A stretch of DNA of 64,000 nt, taken from positions 1 to 64,000 of the forward strand of contig NZ_FZOI01000017.1 of assembly GCF_900188385.1 (NCBI RefSeq). Direction: 5' to 3'. Made by a program: the position numbers and the translations under genes. The notes under the pieces were generated by a model, which searched no databases, was not told where the DNA came from, and was given only the letters and a program-made list of their open reading frames with translations. Positions 41,701 through 49,223 of the stretch are shown here, in pieces. Position 1 is the stretch's first letter; each line of letters begins with the position of its first letter. Source of the DNA: Azospirillum sp. RU38E. GTDB taxonomy: Bacteria; Pseudomonadota; Alphaproteobacteria; Azospirillales; Azospirillaceae.

Positions 41701-42353
41701 CCCGCACCTACACCGCAGAGGGCACGGTGGGCATCGGCGGCGTCTATATGTGCATCTATGGCATGGACAGCCCCGGCGGCTACCAGCTTGTAGGGCGCAC
41801 CGTGCCCATCTGGAACAAGTTCCTGGCCAATCGGCAGTTTGGGGCCGAACCCTGGCTTCTGCGCTTCTTCGATCGTGTACGCTTCTACCCGGTGACGGAG
41901 CCGGAACTGGACCGGTTCCGTGCCGATTTCCGCGCGGGCCGGGCGCAGGTGGCGGTGGAGGATTCGGTTTTCGATCTGGAGGTGCATGAGGCCGCCTGGG
42001 CGGTAGAGGCCGATGACATCGCCGCCTTCCGCGCCCGCCAGCAAGCGGCCTTCACAGCGGAGGTGGCCCGTTGGCAGTCGGATGAGACTGGTCCGACGAC
42101 AGAATCCGATATGGCGCCGTCGGCGGTGGCGGATGATAACGCCATCCAGGCCGATATTTCCGGTAATGTCTGGAAGGTGCTGGTGGAGGTGGGGCAGCAG
42201 GTGGAGGTTGGCCAGACATTGGTCGTCCTGGAAGCCATGAAGATGGAATTCGCCATCCAGGCACGCACCGCCGGTCGTGTCATGGCCGTTCATTGCCGGG
42301 CGGGAAGGTCCGTGACGGCGGGCGACGCCTTATTATCGATGGAGGGGGCCTGA
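38760..42353 (+). CDS. uca: Urea carboxylase
   Basis: A 1,197-residue biotin enzyme, the usual size. Domains in order: biotin carboxylase (about 1-450; [51 protein letters not shown]), carboxyltransferase-type AHS2/KipA region (about 460-770; [29 protein letters not shown]), AHS1/KipI region (about 800-1050) and a biotinyl domain with Lys1161 in LEAMKMEF. It carboxylates urea with ATP and bicarbonate to allophanate for the enzyme encoded just upstream. The two small urea-carboxylase-associated proteins often found with it are absent from this window. Confidence 0.95.
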   Translation: [1197 protein letters not shown]

Positions 42354-43007
42354 CGGTGGGCAGTCTTGTCCAGCGTGATCTGCGCCCGTGTTTGCGGACG
42401 GGTTTAAGTTAATCGTGTCCGTCGTCAAAACAAAAGGGACGGCTTGGTGATGTTGTGAGCGTAGGTTCTGGTGGTATCCGACGAGGGACAACCCAGGTTG
42501 GTTAGGTTGGCCACGGGGAACCGCCATCAGCCCATATCTTGCTATGTCCCTATGCCCGCTTCCGGTTGCCACCTCCACCTTTGTAAACCACCATCTTGAG
42601 GCTCATTGCGGTTGTTGCGAGTGGCTTAATAAATGGGGGCGTTTCCAGAAACCCCGCGATTTTCTCTTCTAACACCAATCTCCCTTGATCGTGACCGATC
42701 GCAGATGCTCATGTGGATCTCCGGAACTTGTGGATCGGGACGACCATAGGCGGACCAGATGGGCCGATATTATCGCCTTTTTAAAATCCCTGATCGATCG
42801 GGAATTGCTGACCAATCCCCCGCTTAGTTCGCAATGTTCAGGATTGGGGGCATGATCCCAATCCTGAACTTCACTCAACAACAAAGCCAAAACAGAGGAC
42901 TATAATTATAACAGGATACGATGAGTGCGGCAAATCACAGGCCCGTCGCGATCGCGTTGGTCGGGGTGATGTAAAATTGCATTTTCCACCTAACCCCGTG
43001 TTATCGT
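42354..43007. other. 654-base convergent gap with decayed coding remnants
   Basis: No intact gene. On the minus strand a frame crossing about 42570-42690 encodes LEEKIAGFLETPPF and TTAMSLKMVVYKGGG, protein-like text without a recognisable family, start or full domain. The neighbouring minus-strand frames at 42333-42578 and 42669-42890 are short and unlike functional proteins. The composition is more AT-rich than the flanking genes. A perfect 13-bp hairpin is listed separately. Possibly the scar of an old insertion, but I cannot name it. Confidence 0.4.
42836..42869. terminator. 13-bp perfect hairpin in the convergent gap
   Basis: Arms GTTCAGGATTGGG at 42836-42848 and the exact complement at 42857-42869, loop of eight bases. 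It lies about 140 bases past the stop of the leftward fucose operon. It may act as its terminator or be part of a former mobile element end. Confidence 0.45.
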
Positions 43008-43745
43008 TCAGATCGTCCAGCCGCCATCAATGATATGGGCTTGACCGGAGGTGAAGCTGCTTTCGTCAGACGCGAGATAGAGCGCCAAGGCGGCAATTTC
43101 GCCTGGGTTGCCCAGCCGGCCCATGGGTTGACGCGCGGTGAAGGTGGCCCATGCGGCTTCGTAATCGCCTGTTGCCCGCAAGCGGTCATTCAGGGACGGG
43201 GTGTCCACGGTGCCGGGGCAAATGGCGTTGCAGCGGATGCCGCTTCCCACAAAATCAGCCGCCACTGCCCTGGTCAGCCCCAGCACGGCGGCCTTGGAGG
43301 CACCATAGGCAAAGCGGTTCGGCACACCCTTGATGGAACTGGCAACCGACGACATGTTGATGATCGACCCGCCCTTACGGGCTAGCATTCCGGGCAGGAA
43401 GGCACGGATCAGGCGGAACTGGGCTGTCACATTCAGGTCGAAGGAACGGCTCCAATCCTCATCCGTGCAGTCCAGAATGGTGCCACCGGCGACCATCCCA
43501 GCGCAGTTGAACAGAATATCCACCGCACCGATCTCCGTCACTGCCGCCTGGATATCATCGGGATCGCAAACGTCCAGACGGCGGTGGTGACATCCGGCCA
43601 GCCCCGTCAGGCTGTCGGCATTGACGTCGGTCGCCCAGACCTGGGCCCCCTCAGCGATGAAAAGTTCCGCAGTGGCGCGACCGATTCCCTGGCCGGCGGC
43701 GGTGATCAGGGCGGTCTTTCCCGCCAGTCTTCCGGTCTTCTGCAT
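43008..43745 (-). CDS. SDR dehydrogenase, probable 2-keto-3-deoxy-L-fuconate dehydrogenase
   Basis: A 245-residue classical short-chain dehydrogenase: TGxxxGIG-type motif AAGQGIGRATAELF, NAG-region LFNCAGMVAGG, catalytic Ser in NMSSVASS and YxxxK in YGASKAAVLG. The C-terminal GQAHIIDGGWTI is typical. It closely resembles enzymes that oxidise 2-keto-3-deoxy-L-fuconate or L-rhamnonate analogues; in Campylobacter the SDR FucX instead oxidises L-fucose itself. Because a separate aldo/keto reductase dehydrogenase is present here, the later step is more likely. ATG at 43745 has GGGAAAG upstream; a TTG four codons earlier is less likely. Last gene of the leftward fucose operon. Confidence 0.82.
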   Translation of the reverse strand: MQKTGRLAGKTALITAAGQGIGRATAELFIAEGAQVWATDVNADSLTGLAGCHHRRLDVCDPDDIQAAVTEIGAVDILFNCAGMVAGGTILDCTDEDWSRSFDLNVTAQFRLIRAFLPGMLARKGGSIINMSSVASSIKGVPNRFAYGASKAAVLGLTRAVAADFVGSGIRCNAICPGTVDTPSLNDRLRATGDYEAAWATFTARQPMGRLGNPGEIAALALYLASDESSFTSGQAHIIDGGWTI

Positions 43746-43762
43746 GGTCTTTCCCAATCCGG

Positions 43763-44965
43763 TCAGGCGACGCGCGGCATGCAGCCGGGCCCAGACGGTT
43801 CAAAGCTTTTGTAGGTCAGGATGAATTCGCGGTGGCCCATAGCTTCCGATTTGGTTTCGGCCCCGGCGGCCACCGCCTCCACCAGGGCGACAATATCGGC
43901 CCCCACACTGTCCAGCGTGGCGGAGCCGTCGAAGATGGCCCCGGCATTGATGTCCATATCCTCCCCCATGCGCCGCCAGGTTTCTGGATTGCCGGTGACC
44001 TTGATCACGGGGGCGATCGCAGAGCCAACGACCGATCCGCGACCCGTTGTGAACAAGGTGAGGTGCGCGCCGCAGGCCATCATCTCAACAATTTCGGCAT
44101 TGTCGGAAATATTGGGGAAGCCAAATCTCGGCTCCCCATCCGGAACCACATCCAGCAGATAAAGGCCGGGTGCTATCGGCTGTTCCGCCGGCTTGATGAC
44201 GCCGACGATGGGGCGGCTGCCCGATTTCACATAGGCTCCGGCGGATTTTTCCTCCTGCGAGGATAGGCCGCCTTCGGCATTGCCGGGGGCGAAACTGCCA
44301 TACCCCATCGTACGGTAATAGGTTTCGGCCTTGGCAATGGATGCGACGATGGCGTCGGCCACCGCAGGGGTGGCGGCGCGGACCGCCATCGGCCCTTCAC
44401 AACCGATCATTTCCCCTGTTTCCTCAAAGATGCAGGTGGCACCGGCATCGACCAGCAGATCGAAAGCACGGCCAACCGCCGGGTTGGCGGTGATCCCGCT
44501 GGTGCCGTCGGAGCCGCCGCAGATGGTGCCGACCACCAGATCGGACAGGAAAAGCGGCACCCGCACGGCGCGGTCTGCCATTTCTGCCTTGATCCGTTTT
44601 ACAGCCTGAAGCCCGTTTTCGATGGCTGACCGGGTACCACCGGCCTGTTGGATCACAATGGTTTCCACCGGGCGACCGCTATTGGCGGCATGGGCGGCCA
44701 GTCCTTCCCGATCAAAGCTCTCACACCCCAATGATAACAGCACCACGCCGCCGACATTGGGGTGGGAAACCAGCGCCTTCATCATCCGCTTGGCGTAATC
44801 GTTGGGATAGCAGCCCGGAAAGCCCACCAGATGCACCTGGGGATCGGCAGCCAGATCAACGATACGGCGGGCCGCGTGATGGGCGCATTCCACCAGATAG
44901 GCGACGATCAGAATATCGCGGATGCCTTTACGCCCATCGGTGCGCAGATAGCCCTGTGCCTGCAT
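43763..44965 (-). CDS. UxaA-family dehydratase, large (C-terminal) subunit; probable L-fuconate dehydratase
   Basis: A 400-residue protein matching the C-terminal catalytic part of altronate/galactarate dehydratases (UxaA/GarD). Features include GFPGCYPNDYAKRMMKALVSHPNVGG, SLGCE, IQQAGGT and GGSDGTSGITANPAVGRAFD, with the conserved Cys/Glu residues of this metal-dependent family. In full-length UxaA an N-terminal SAF domain is fused; here it is the separate gene at 44970-45263, four bases away. A split UxaA pair also occurs in the Campylobacter fuc locus. Dehydration of L-fuconate to 2-keto-3-deoxy-L-fuconate is the expected reaction. Start chosen at ATG 44965 with AAGGGG upstream. Confidence 0.85.
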   Translation of the reverse strand: MQAQGYLRTDGRKGIRDILIVAYLVECAHHAARRIVDLAADPQVHLVGFPGCYPNDYAKRMMKALVSHPNVGGVVLLSLGCESFDREGLAAHAANSGRPVETIVIQQAGGTRSAIENGLQAVKRIKAEMADRAVRVPLFLSDLVVGTICGGSDGTSGITANPAVGRAFDLLVDAGATCIFEETGEMIGCEGPMAVRAATPAVADAIVASIAKAETYYRTMGYGSFAPGNAEGGLSSQEEKSAGAYVKSGSRPIVGVIKPAEQPIAPGLYLLDVVPDGEPRFGFPNISDNAEIVEMMACGAHLTLFTTGRGSVVGSAIAPVIKVTGNPETWRRMGEDMDINAGAIFDGSATLDSVGADIVALVEAVAAGAETKSEAMGHREFILTYKSFEPSGPGCMPRVA

Positions 44966-44969
44966 GGCA

Positions 44970-45263
44970 TCACCCCTTTGCCGCATCGCGCAGATGCGCG
45001 CTGATATAGTCGCTTTTCATATTGTGCATGTGGACCCAGCCGCCGGCACTCACCGGTGCGGTCATGGAGCCGATGGAGGCACCGTATTTGATGACCTTGG
45101 CACCGGCAGGCAGCGGATAACGGGCCAGCTTATGCCCCAACGCCACGGTTTCGGCGGCGGTGATCTCAACATCAGCAACGCTGATAAGCTCCCCCGCATG
45201 GACGGTGCGACAGCAGACGACCACATTGTCGTCTGGATGCAGAAGAATAACGGCGGGGGCCAT
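44970..45263 (-). CDS. UxaA-family SAF-domain small subunit
   Basis: A 97-residue single SAF domain, equivalent to the N-terminal region of altronate dehydratase. Visible features are ILLHPDDNVVVC, DVEITAAETVALGHKLA and the ending GWVHMHNMKSDY, the conserved His-x-His-Asn block. It forms the two-part dehydratase with the following gene. Its ATG shares a base with the stop of the mutarotase/dehydrogenase fusion, so the three genes are tightly coupled. Confidence 0.87.
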   Translation of the reverse strand: MAPAVILLHPDDNVVVCCRTVHAGELISVADVEITAAETVALGHKLARYPLPAGAKVIKYGASIGSMTAPVSAGGWVHMHNMKSDYISAHLRDAAKG

Positions 45264-46651
45264 CAGGCAAGCTCCAAACCGGGAAGGGGGGCATCAGGAC
45301 GGATCAGTTCAGCCTGCCGCAGCTCCGCCCAGAAATCGTTGGGGATCGGGGTTTGATGGAAATGGCGGATGGCGAGCACACGGTCCGGGCTGTCCAGGCC
45401 CGGTATGACGCTGGCAACTTGCGGATGCGCCAGTACAAACTGCAAGGCCGCCGCCGGCAGGGTGACTTGATGGCGGTCGCATATCTGTTCGATCTGCCGC
45501 ACCCTTTCCAACACCGCCGCCGGGGCAGGGGCGTAATTATAGCAAGGGGTATTGTCGCCCCGCGTCCCGGTCGCCAGGATACCGGAATTGAAGACCCCGC
45601 CAATGACGATGGACACGCCGCGCCGCGCGCATTCCGGCAACAGCCGGTCCAGCGCCCCCTGTTCCAGCAGCGTGTAGCGCCCGGCCAGCAAAATGGCGTC
45701 TAGGTCCGCCACGTCCAGGCATTCCAGGCAGGCCTCCACCTCGTTAACGCCAATGCCGAACGCAGTGATCGCCTTTTGATTCTTAAGGCTTTGCAGCGCC
45801 TTGAAGCCGCCACCCCGCGTCAACTGCCGGAACATTTCCTCATTGCGGTCGCCATGGGTGACGCGGCCAATATCGTGAACATAAAGGATATCGATATGCG
45901 CCAGCCCTAGACGGTCCAGCGAGGTGTCATAGGAACGCATGACGCCATCATAGCTGTAATCGTAAACGGGATCGAAGGGCAGGGCATTGTGGAAACCGTG
46001 GCGTTCACCGGTTGCCGGGGTGCCTGATGCGGGGTGAAGCAGGCGCCCCACCTTGGTGGAGATGACGGTGCCCGTCTTGCCCCGGATGCCGTCCCCTACC
46101 CGGCGTTCGCTCAGCCCGAACCCGTAATAGGGGGCGGTATCGACATAGCCCAGGCCGCAATCCAAGGCCGTCGCCAGAGTGGAGCGGGCAACCGTGTCAG
46201 CCAAGGGACGGTAAAGGTTGCCCATCGGGGCGGCCCCAAAGCCGATTTCGCTGACCCGCAGCCCGGTACGCCCAATCGTCCGTTTTGCTGGGGGCATATT
46301 GTTGTGGCTGGCGGGTGAATGGGCATCCAGATCGAAGATCAGGTGCATGGATCGCCATTTTTCCCCGTCCAGATCGGGCGCAGGCCGCTGGAAACGCAGC
46401 ATCAAGGCTTCCCAGCGGGCTGCCGCGTCAGAAAGGGCGTGGGGCGCTGGGCGCGGATAATCCGCCGCCACCTCGGAAATCATGAACAACCGTGTGCCGG
46501 TGCGCCATATCTGCATCCGGTCCACGCCGGTGAACCGGATATAGGCGGCAATTTCCGGCCAGACGCCGCCGGGCTGATGCAGCCGTTCATATTCAGCGAT
46601 CAGGTCCGCATCATCGGCCAAATCCAGGGTGAAGCAGAGCCGTCGCATCAT
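45263..46651 (-). CDS. Fusion: L-fucose/L-rhamnose mutarotase domain + aldo/keto reductase (L-fucose dehydrogenase)
   Basis: About 462 residues. Residues 1-110 form a RhaM/FucM-type mutarotase (MMRRLCFTLDLADDADLIAE, YERLHQPGGVWPEI, DRMQIWRTGTRLFMISE), with the conserved His and Trp-Pro-Glu. Residues about 125-460 are an aldo/keto reductase of the D-threo-aldose/L-fucose 1-dehydrogenase group with VDTAPYYGFG (Asp, Tyr), STKVGR (Lys) and YVHDIGR (His). The fusion would convert alpha-L-fucose to the beta anomer and oxidise it to the lactone in one polypeptide. Start at ATG 46651 is chosen because it fits the mutarotase N-terminus and has a G-rich site; the ATG at 46696 has GGAGG directly abutting it and is less suitable. 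Confidence 0.87.
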   Translation of the reverse strand: MMRRLCFTLDLADDADLIAEYERLHQPGGVWPEIAAYIRFTGVDRMQIWRTGTRLFMISEVAADYPRPAPHALSDAAARWEALMLRFQRPAPDLDGEKWRSMHLIFDLDAHSPASHNNMPPAKRTIGRTGLRVSEIGFGAAPMGNLYRPLADTVARSTLATALDCGLGYVDTAPYYGFGLSERRVGDGIRGKTGTVISTKVGRLLHPASGTPATGERHGFHNALPFDPVYDYSYDGVMRSYDTSLDRLGLAHIDILYVHDIGRVTHGDRNEEMFRQLTRGGGFKALQSLKNQKAITAFGIGVNEVEACLECLDVADLDAILLAGRYTLLEQGALDRLLPECARRGVSIVIGGVFNSGILATGTRGDNTPCYNYAPAPAAVLERVRQIEQICDRHQVTLPAAALQFVLAHPQVASVIPGLDSPDRVLAIRHFHQTPIPNDFWAELRQAELIRPDAPLPGLELA

Positions 46652-46850
46652 GCGGGCCCCCACCCAAGGTGATATACCCTTGGCTTGGTCATTCATCCTC
46701 CCTGCGACACGCCCGCTTCTGCATGGTGGGCGGTCTTTATCGAACAGGTTTGCGCGCCGTCCTGGTTCACGGCTTATTCGCACCACTTTATGATATATAA
46801 AAATATTTTCAAATGACAAAACGCGGTTCTTGGCTTCATCCCGGTTTGGA

Positions 46851-46864
46851 TTTCATATATGAAA
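46851..46864. promoter_or_regulatory. Palindromic operator between the fucose operon and its iclR
   Basis: TTTCATATATGAAA, a perfect 14-base palindrome, extended to GG-N-TTTCATATATGAAA-CC. It lies in the divergent gap between the fusion gene (start 46651) and the IclR gene (start 46942). A related site is at 47778-47791, and a weaker one at 46805-46818 (ATTTTCAAATGACA). Confidence 0.6.
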
Positions 46865-46941
46865 CCATGAATTGCCATTTGGCTTGCCCTCCGATCCGTT
46901 GGTTGGGGGGCGAAGCTGAGGTACAAGGCCAGGGGATGAAA

Positions 46942-47733
46942 ATGGACGGGCAAGAAGCGGAAATGGATGGTGATGATCGGCGTTACCGCGCGCCGGCCCT
47001 GGAAAAGGGTTTGGATATATTGGAGCTTCTGGCCCGTGAAGGTCGCCCGCTGACCACGTCCATGATCACGCAGAAGCTGGGCCGTTCGATGAGCGAACTG
47101 TTCCGCATGGTTCAGGTGTTGGAATATCGCGGCTTTATCCAACAGGCACCCAATGGCCAGGGATATGTACCCACCGACCGCCTGTTCTCCCTGGGTGTTG
47201 ACCGGGCGCCGACGAAAAGTCTGCTGGAAATCGCCCTTCCGGTGATGCGCGAATTATCCATGGCCATCGGCCAATCCTGCCATCTGGCTGTGCGGTCGGG
47301 CAGCGACATCGTGGTGGTGGCGCGCATGGAGTCGGCGGAACAGATCGGTTTTGCCGTGCGTGTCGGCTTCCGCCGATCCCTGTTGAATACCCGTTCCGGG
47401 GCGGTGCTGTTCGCCTTCCAGGAACCGGCCATCCGGGAGCGCTGGATCGCCGAACTGCCGTCAGAGGTGACGGAAGAGCAGATAGAGACTTTCCGCCGGC
47501 ACGCCGATCTGGTGCGGGAACGGGGCTATGACAAGGCCAGAAGCGATTTCACCCAGGGCGTGACGGACCTTTCCGCCCCGATCCTGCGGGGGGAAAGTGC
47601 GGAGGCGGCATTGACCGTCCCCTTCATGCAGGTGATGCAGCCGGTGACGACGATGGATAATGCGTTGAAACAACTGCGCGCCGCCGCCGCACAAATTTCC
47701 GGGGCCCTATTGGCGTCCGATAGCCGCCTGTAA
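46942..47733 (+). CDS. IclR-family regulator of the L-fucose cluster
   Basis: A 263-residue IclR protein: winged HTH (about residues 12-72, ALEKGLDILELLAREGRPLTTSMITQKLGRSMSELFRMVQVLE) and effector-binding domain (about 80-255, with GQSCHLAVRSGSDIVVVAR). ATG at 46942 is preceded by AGGGG at six bases; ATG at 46936 and a much longer frame from 46813 are less likely because they would cover the operator. It is divergent from the dehydrogenase/dehydratase operon and upstream of fucP, with TTTCATAT palindromes on both sides. An IclR gene also heads the Campylobacter fuc locus. Probable repressor released by an L-fucose intermediate. Confidence 0.9.
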   Translation: MDGQEAEMDGDDRRYRAPALEKGLDILELLAREGRPLTTSMITQKLGRSMSELFRMVQVLEYRGFIQQAPNGQGYVPTDRLFSLGVDRAPTKSLLEIALPVMRELSMAIGQSCHLAVRSGSDIVVVARMESAEQIGFAVRVGFRRSLLNTRSGAVLFAFQEPAIRERWIAELPSEVTEEQIETFRRHADLVRERGYDKARSDFTQGVTDLSAPILRGESAEAALTVPFMQVMQPVTTMDNALKQLRAAAAQISGALLASDSRL

Positions 47734-47777
47734 GGGGAGGGAATATATCGGCCCATTTTGATCTCACTGTAGCAATA

Positions 47778-47791
47778 TTTCATATTTGACA
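47778..47791. promoter_or_regulatory. Second TTTCATAT operator, upstream of fucP
   Basis: TTTCATATTTGACA, matching 12 of 14 bases of the palindrome at 46851-46864. It sits in the 140-base gap between the IclR stop (47733) and the fucP start (47874). Confidence 0.5.
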
Positions 47792-47873
47792 TTCAGTTCA
47801 TCCATGACAATCATCGGGGTGCCCATGAACAAGGGCGAATAACGCCCATAAGGGCGGTACAGGGAGAACGCCG

Positions 47874-49172
47874 ATGACGTCCGTGGCCAGGGGCCCCAAG
47901 CAATGGGGGCCGCTCATCCTTATTGTCGCCTTGTTCTTTCTCTGGGGCGTGGCGAACAACCTGAACGATGTGTTGATCCCGCATCTGAAGAAGGCCTTTT
48001 TCCTGACCGACCTGCAATCGGGTCTGGTGCAGTCGGCCTTCTATCTGGGCTATTTTTTCCTGGCCCTGCCGGCGGGCCTGCTGATGCGCCGCCATGGTTA
48101 CAAGGTTGGGGTTGTGGTTGGGCTGGTGCTGTTTGGCACAGGTGCCCTGCTATTCTGGCCAGCGGCGGAATTGCGGCAGTATGGGCTGTTTCTGGGGGCG
48201 CTGTTTGTCATCGCTTCCGGTTTGGCATTTCTGGAAACATCGGCCAATCCGTTGATCACCGTGCTGGGCGATCCCGATAAGGCGGAGCGGCGGCTTAATC
48301 TGGCCCAGGCCTTCAACCCGCTTGGGGCGGTCACGGCGGTGTTGGTCGGTCGCCAGTTCATCCTGTCCGGCGTGGAGCCGACAGCGGCGGAATTCGCCGC
48401 CATGAGCCCGGATCAGTTGTTGGCCTTTCAGACGGCGGAGGCATCGGCCACGCAGGTGCCTTATCTGATCATCGCGGCAGTGGTGCTGGTTTGGGCGCTG
48501 CTGGTGGCCGTCACCCGTTTCCCGGAGGAAGCCGGGCGTCCGGTGGTGCATGATCGCCCGCGTGATCATGTAGACAGGCCGATCATGGGGTTGCTGGCCC
48601 ATCGCCGTTTCCTGTTCGGGGTGGTGGCCCAGTTTTTCTATGTCGGCGCGCAGGTCGGTGTCTGGAGCTTCATGATCCGCTATGCCCAGCATGAAGTGCC
48701 GGGCATGGGGGAAAAGACGGCAGCAACGTATCTCACCTGGTCGCTGGTCGCCTTCATGGCGGGGCGCTTTGCCGGTACGGCCCTGATGGGCCGTGTCGAC
48801 CCCACCAAGCTGATGGCGCTGTTCGCTGTTGCCAATGTCGGCTTGATGTTGTTCGCGGTGCTGGTCGGTGGCCATGACGGATTGCTGGCGCTGGCGGCGA
48901 CCAGCTTCTTCATGTCCATCATGTTTCCCACGATCTTCGCCAGTTCATTGAAAGGACTGGGGCCGCTGACCAAAACCGGTTCCTCCTTCCTGGTGATGAG
49001 CATTATCGGCGGCGCGGTGCTGACGGCGCTGATGGGCGGCATTTCCGATGCAAGCACTATCCGTTGGGCCTTTCTGGTTCCCTGTTTCTGTTTTGTCATT
49101 GTCGGCCTGTTCGGCCTGTCTGCCCCCCGCAATGTGGCGGGCCATTCCATGCTGCCGGTAGGGGGGCATTGA
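47874..49172 (+). CDS. fucP: L-fucose:H+ symporter FucP
   Basis: A 432-residue, 12-helix MFS permease of the FHS group. The diagnostic first-helix block ALFFLWGVANNLNDVLIPHLKKAF, the motif GYFFLALPAGLLMRRHGYK and the FLETSANPLITVLG segment are all present, as is a C-terminal IMFPTIFASSLKGLGPLTKTGSSFLVM. It brings L-fucose across the inner membrane. Start fixed by GGGAG seven bases upstream. It is followed by the lactonase gene after 51 bases, and is separated from the leftward enzymes only by the shared regulator. Confidence 0.93.
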   Translation: MTSVARGPKQWGPLILIVALFFLWGVANNLNDVLIPHLKKAFFLTDLQSGLVQSAFYLGYFFLALPAGLLMRRHGYKVGVVVGLVLFGTGALLFWPAAELRQYGLFLGALFVIASGLAFLETSANPLITVLGDPDKAERRLNLAQAFNPLGAVTAVLVGRQFILSGVEPTAAEFAAMSPDQLLAFQTAEASATQVPYLIIAAVVLVWALLVAVTRFPEEAGRPVVHDRPRDHVDRPIMGLLAHRRFLFGVVAQFFYVGAQVGVWSFMIRYAQHEVPGMGEKTAATYLTWSLVAFMAGRFAGTALMGRVDPTKLMALFAVANVGLMLFAVLVGGHDGLLALAATSFFMSIMFPTIFASSLKGLGPLTKTGSSFLVMSIIGGAVLTALMGGISDASTIRWAFLVPCFCFVIVGLFGLSAPRNVAGHSMLPVGGH

Positions 49173-49223
49173 GATGGCGGAAATGCCGGAGTCGTCCGCC
49201 GACATCGTCAAAGGCATTGTTGC

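Noticed and set aside
40284-42293. 669-codon minus-strand frame antisense to urea carboxylase
   Set aside because: It lies entirely inside a gene with all urea carboxylase domains; its translation is His/Gln/Arg-rich and without motifs, as expected for the antisense of GC-rich coding DNA.
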